From Bordetella pseudohinzii (lineage in GTDB: Bacteria; Pseudomonadota; Gammaproteobacteria; Burkholderiales; Burkholderiaceae_B), in contig NZ_JHEP02000003.1 of the NCBI RefSeq assembly GCF_000657795.2, forward strand, positions 372,001 through 436,000: 64,000 nucleotides of DNA, given 5' to 3'. Shown here piece after piece: positions 60,765 through 64,000 of the stretch. Position numbers and translations under genes: made by a program. The notes beneath the pieces are model-generated. The model did not search any database. It worked only from the letters and a program-made list of their open reading frames with translations, and was not told the origin of the DNA. Positions within the stretch are counted from its first letter, which is position 1. The number at the start of each line of letters is the position of its first letter.

Positions 60765-61529
60765 TCAGGCCCGCGGGGCGCCCACGGCGATGCCGGCCGC
60801 CCGCAGGGCCTGGCGGATGGCGCCGGCGAACGGCACGGCGTTGGGCTGGTCGCCATGGATGCACAGCGTGTCGGCGGCCAGCGGCACGGTCTTGCCGCTG
60901 ACGCTGATCACGCTGCCCTGCTGCACCATCTGCAAGACCTGGGCCACGGCCTGGTCGGCATCGGTGATCATGGCGCCGGGCTGGGTGCGTGGGGTGAGGC
61001 TGCCGTCGTCCTGGTAGGAACGGTCGGCGAAGACCTCCTGCGCGGCGGGCAGGCCCAGGGCCCGCGCTTCGCTGATCCAGTGGCTGCCGGCCAGCCCGTA
61101 GAGGATGAGCTGGCGGTCCACGTCGCGCACCGCCGTGCAGATGGCGCGCGCCAGCGCGGCGTCCTTGGCGGCCATGTTGTACAGCGCGCCGTGGGCCTTG
61201 ACGTGATGCAGCCGGGCCCCCTGGGAGGCGGCCACGCCGGCCAGGGCGCCGACCTGGTAGACCACCATGTCGTAGGCTTCCTGCGCGCTGATCTGCATGA
61301 CGCGGCGTCCGAAGCCTCCCAGGTCCGGCAGGCTGGGATGCGCGCCGATGGCCACGCCGTTGGCCAGCGCCAGCGCGACGGTCTTGCGCATGGTGCCGGG
61401 GTCGCCGCCATGAAAACCACAGGCGATATTGGCCGAGCTCACCAGCGGCAGCACGCCGGCGTCGTTGCCCATCGGCCAGGCGCCGTAGCTCTCGCCCATG
61501 TCGCAGTTCAGATCCAGGGTCTTGCTCAT
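60765..61529 (-). CDS. pxpA: 5-oxoprolinase subunit A
   Basis: 254 residues of the LamB/YcsF family. N-terminal LDLNCDMGESYGAWPMGND, SSANIACGFHGGDPGTM, and VKAHGALYNMAAKD are diagnostic. With PxpB and PxpC it hydrolyses 5-oxoproline (pyroglutamate) to glutamate using ATP. It is last in pxpB-pxpC-pxpA and overlaps pxpC by four bases. Confidence 0.95.
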   Translation of the reverse strand: MSKTLDLNCDMGESYGAWPMGNDAGVLPLVSSANIACGFHGGDPGTMRKTVALALANGVAIGAHPSLPDLGGFGRRVMQISAQEAYDMVVYQVGALAGVAASQGARLHHVKAHGALYNMAAKDAALARAICTAVRDVDRQLILYGLAGSHWISEARALGLPAAQEVFADRSYQDDGSLTPRTQPGAMITDADQAVAQVLQMVQQGSVISVSGKTVPLAADTLCIHGDQPNAVPFAGAIRQALRAAGIAVGAPRA

Positions 61530-62548
61530 GTTCGGGCCTCTTTCAGGGCGATGGACTGCAAGAGCGGGTCGCGCAGGGCTTGCAGGCTGGCATGCAGTTC
61601 ATCGAAGGCGCGCGCCCGGGCGCCGTCCAGCGCCTGGGCCTGCTCCAGTTCGATCATGGAAAAACGGACTTCTTCTCCGGGCCGGCGCTGGGCCAGCGCG
61701 GGCAGGTCGACGCTGGCGACCTGGGCCAGCTTGGGATAGCCGCCCGTCGTCTGCCGGTCGGCCATCAGGACGATGGCCTCGCCGCCGGCCGGCACCTGCA
61801 CGGTGCCAAAGCAGGTGGCTTCGGACAGGATCTGGCGCGGCCGGTCCATCCGCAGGGGCGGGCCCTGCAGCCGGTAGCCCATGCGGTCGGATTGGGCGTT
61901 GATGCGGAAAGGCTGCTCCAGGAAGGCGGCGCGGGAGCCGGCGGAGAATTCTTCCCAGTGCGGGCCGGGCAGCACTCTCAGGGTATCGCGCGCGAAAGCG
62001 CGCAGGGTCGCGGGCAGGTAGATGCGCGTGTCCCACAGCATCTGGGCCAGGGGGTCGAGCACCTCGGCTGCGGCGCGCAGGGGCCGGGCCAGGCCGATGC
62101 GGTCATCCTTGCGCAGCGCGCGCCCTTGCCAGCCGCCAAAGCCGCTGCGCAGATAGGTGCTGCCGCTGTCCATGACCGGCTCCAGCGCGAAACCGCCATA
62201 GACCGCCAGATAGGCGCGCGCGCCCAGCGCCGGCGCGCCGAAGGCCAGGATGGCGCCGGGCCGCGCGATCAGCGGGCGATTGAGCGCCAGCGGCTTGCCG
62301 TCCAGCGTGGCGCCCAGGTCGGCGCCGGCCACGGCCAAGCAGGCCGCGCTGTCAAAGCGCAGGGTAGGGCCGGTGAGCGTGATTTCGAGCGTGGCGGCCT
62401 GGGTGTTGTTGCCGGCCAGCAGATTGGCCAGCCGGTGGGCGCGCTCGTCCATGGCGCCGGCCACGGGGATGCCCTGGTGTTGGTAGCCATATCGTCCTTC
62501 GTCCTGGAAGGTCGACAACATGCCGGGCTTCAGTACGGTGATGCTCAT
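61526..62548 (-). CDS. pxpC: 5-oxoprolinase subunit C
   Basis: 340 residues, biotin-dependent-carboxylase-like family (allophanate hydrolase subunit 2 type). Marks: VLKPGMLSTFQDEGRYGYQHQGIPVAGAMDERAHRLANLLAGN, GAPALGARAYLAVYGGF and ILSEATCFGTVQVPAGGEAIVLMADRQTTGGYPKLA. It forms the active complex with PxpB. Confidence 0.95.
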   Translation of the reverse strand: MSITVLKPGMLSTFQDEGRYGYQHQGIPVAGAMDERAHRLANLLAGNNTQAATLEITLTGPTLRFDSAACLAVAGADLGATLDGKPLALNRPLIARPGAILAFGAPALGARAYLAVYGGFALEPVMDSGSTYLRSGFGGWQGRALRKDDRIGLARPLRAAAEVLDPLAQMLWDTRIYLPATLRAFARDTLRVLPGPHWEEFSAGSRAAFLEQPFRINAQSDRMGYRLQGPPLRMDRPRQILSEATCFGTVQVPAGGEAIVLMADRQTTGGYPKLAQVASVDLPALAQRRPGEEVRFSMIELEQAQALDGARARAFDELHASLQALRDPLLQSIALKEART

Positions 62549-63279
62549 GGCTGTTCCGCGCGCAGGCGGTCGAAGGCGGCCTCATCGATGGGCACGAAGC
62601 GGATGCGGTCGCCCGGCTGCAGCAGCGAGGCCGGCTCGCGCGCCGGATCGAACAGCACGAGCGGCGTGGCGCCGATGATGCTCCAGCCGCCGGGCAGGCG
62701 GCTGGGATAGATCACGGTCTGGCGGTTGGCGATGGCCACCGAGCCGGCCGGCACCTCGGTGCGCGGCGAATCGCGCCGGGGCAGGTTCAGGCGCGCATCA
62801 TGCACGCCGATATAGCTGTGTCCCGGCGCGAAGCCCAGCATATAGACCATGCTGCCGGGCTGGCCGTGCAGCGCGATGAGCTCGTCTTCGGACAGCCCGC
62901 AGGCCCGCGCGGCCTCGGCCAGGTCGGGGCCGTGCCTGCCGCCGTAGCAGACGGGCACGTCCACGTCGCGGCCGGCCAGCGTGTCGGTCGCGATGCCTTG
63001 GGCCAGCAGTCCGCGCACGCGCGCGGCCAGGTCGGCGAACCGCGGGCCGCCCTGGGGCAGCGGCCGGTAGTGCACGGCCACCGTGGTGAACGAAGGCACC
63101 ACGTCCACCACGCCGGGCCAGCGCGCCAGGCGGATCTGGCGGGCCAGCCCCAGGCAGAGCCGGCCGGTGGCTTCAGCGATGCTGTCGCCCAGGATGACCA
63201 GCAGGCAGCGGTCGCCCTGGGGTTGGATGCGCCAGTCGGGATGACCGGGAGCGGCTTCTTGAGTCTCGGACAACGGCAA
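62545..63279 (-). CDS. pxpB: 5-oxoprolinase subunit B
   Basis: 244 residues, allophanate hydrolase subunit 1 type (KipI-like). Motifs: VVDVVPSFTTVAVHYRPL, DVPVCYGGRHGPDLAEAA, YMLGFAPGHSYIGVHDARLNLPRRDSPRTEVPAGSVAIANRQTVIYP. The short N-terminal tail is Pro/Gln-rich. First gene of the operon. Confidence 0.94.
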   Translation of the reverse strand: MPLSETQEAAPGHPDWRIQPQGDRCLLVILGDSIAEATGRLCLGLARQIRLARWPGVVDVVPSFTTVAVHYRPLPQGGPRFADLAARVRGLLAQGIATDTLAGRDVDVPVCYGGRHGPDLAEAARACGLSEDELIALHGQPGSMVYMLGFAPGHSYIGVHDARLNLPRRDSPRTEVPAGSVAIANRQTVIYPSRLPGGWSIIGATPLVLFDPAREPASLLQPGDRIRFVPIDEAAFDRLRAEQP

Positions 63280-63299
63280 TCCTGCTGGGCGGCAAGGGC

Positions 63300-63725
63300 T
63301 TACTTGGCGAACAGCGACTCGATATTCTTGAAGGCCTTGAACTCCAGGGCGTTGCCCGACGGATCCAGGAAGAACATGGTTGCCTGTTCGCCGACTTCAC
63401 CCTTGAAACGGATGTAGGGCTCGATGACGAAATCGGTGCCGGCATCGGTCAGTTTCTTGGCCATGGCCTCCCATTGTTCCATCGAGAGCACCACGCCGAA
63501 GTGACGCACCGGCACATTATGCGAGTCTACGGCATTGGTGGCGTTTGCGCCGCATTCGCCCGGGGCCAGGTGGGCCACGATCTGGTGACCATAGAAATTG
63601 AAGTCGATCCATTCGGGCGAGCTGCGCCCTTCCGGACAGCCCAGCAGTTCACCGTAGAACTTGCGGGCTTCGGCCAGGTCGCGGACCGGGAAAGCAAGGT
63701 GGAAAGGAGGGATGGCGGTCGTCAT
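63300..63725 (-). CDS. VOC-family (glyoxalase/dioxygenase fold) protein
   Basis: 141 residues. One VOC domain: [36 protein letters not shown], and [15 protein letters not shown]. His and Glu metal ligands are in place (HLAFPV, HQIVAH, LEFKAF). The reaction is unknown; members act in ring cleavage, epoxide resistance or glyoxalase chemistry. It is divergent from the LysR gene, which probably regulates it. Confidence 0.88.
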   Translation of the reverse strand: MTTAIPPFHLAFPVRDLAEARKFYGELLGCPEGRSSPEWIDFNFYGHQIVAHLAPGECGANATNAVDSHNVPVRHFGVVLSMEQWEAMAKKLTDAGTDFVIEPYIRFKGEVGEQATMFFLDPSGNALEFKAFKNIESLFAK

Positions 63726-63791
63726 GATGGCGTTTCCAGGGCAAGGCAGCGGCAAGGCTGCGACAGCGCTAGTTTACGTATTGTTTTTTTG

Positions 63792-63837
63792 ATCGAAAAA
63801 CGATATTTTTTGGGACTTGCCATCAAAAAAATTGATG
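63792..63837. promoter_or_regulatory. Two dyads in the VOC/LysR divergent spacer, candidate LysR operators
   Basis: ATCG-AAAAA-CGAT at 63792-63804 and CATCAA-AAAAA-TTGATG at 63821-63837 are perfect inverted repeats in an A+T-rich region, with centres 31 bases apart (about three helical turns). The second contains the T-N11-A LysR pattern. Confidence 0.5.
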
Positions 63838-63868
63838 CTTGCCCTGGGGTATAAGCTCGTCCCTGATT

Positions 63869-64000
63869 ATGCTGCGTGAATTCAAGACCTTTGTCGCCGT
63901 GGCGCGCGACGGCACCTTCACCGGCGCCGGGCGCCAGCTGGGGCTGACCCAGTCGGCGGTCAGCGCCCAGATCCGCCGCCTGGAAGACCATCTCGGCGCC
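63869..64000 (+). CDS. LysR-family regulator, N-terminal part (cut by window edge)
   Basis: 44 visible residues, MLREFKTFVAVARDGTFTGA then a helix-turn-helix (RQLGLTQSAVSAQIRRLEDHLG). This is a clear LysR DNA-binding N-terminus. The effector domain is outside the window. Confidence 0.9.
   Translation, partial: MLREFKTFVAVARDGTFTGAGRQLGLTQSAVSAQIRRLEDHLGA

Overview
The window is a G+C-rich (about two thirds G+C by eye) bacterial chromosome segment. Gene content and protein style (the MKKTLL-type trimeric porin, the lptBAC-kdsC-kdsD / hpf-ptsN-hprK / rapZ neighbourhood, gdhA-xth-pyrE-gatCAB-mreBCD) point to the Alcaligenaceae, most likely the genus Bordetella. It is probably not one of the classical pertussis/parapertussis/bronchiseptica species. 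No IS element, tRNA, rRNA or CRISPR was seen.

The centrepiece is 11.6-21.9 kb: a complete pertussis-toxin-like operon followed by a complete Ptl-type type IV secretion system. The order is S1 (ptxA), one S2/S3-type subunit, S4 (ptxD), S5 (ptxE), then ptlA-B-C-D-I-E-F-G-H. This is the known ptx-ptl order with one striking difference: the fifth toxin gene, ptxC (S3), is absent. The only S2/S3-type subunit mixes features of S2 and S3. The predicted holotoxin is therefore S1 on a pentamer of two S2/S3-like, two S4-like and one S5-like chain. The S1 catalytic arginine, tryptophan, histidine, glutamate and the disulfide cysteines are all present. The locus lies between rodA and a hydroxyacid dehydrogenase gene, and its last gene, ptlH, reads through into the 3' end of that convergent dehydrogenase gene.

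Left of the locus (1-11.4 kb): partial gdhA, xth, pyrE, the gatCAB amidotransferase operon (minus strand), and the cell-shape operon mreB-mreC-mreD-mrdA-rodA. Right of it (21.8-33.5 kb): a dehydrogenase/DASS-transporter pair, slmA, a HAD pyrimidine nucleotidase overlapping argB, a MetQ-like binding protein, a TlpA-like thioredoxin with a BON lipoprotein and a SIS isomerase, yraN, rsmI-ogt, rlpA and rapZ.

33.6-42.9 kb: two multihaem cytochromes c, hprK-ptsN-hpf, the lipopolysaccharide genes kdsD-kdsC-lptC-lptA-lptB, and purT. The sigma-54 gene rpoN, commonly found between lptB and hpf in proteobacteria, is missing from that position. 43-50.6 kb: a GbsR/MarR-type regulator followed by a complete cytochrome bd operon, cydA-cydB-cydX-cydD-cydC, then apt.

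50.6-64 kb: a LysR regulator, a small repeat protein, a major porin, ilvA, a YqaA/DedA-type membrane protein, a 1320-residue FAD/iron-sulfur oxidoreductase, a GntR regulator, the 5-oxoprolinase operon pxpB-pxpC-pxpA, a VOC-family protein and the start of a divergent LysR gene. Most of the window is housekeeping; the toxin locus is the accessory element. Comparisons with pertussis toxin rest on remembered reference sequences, not on a search.
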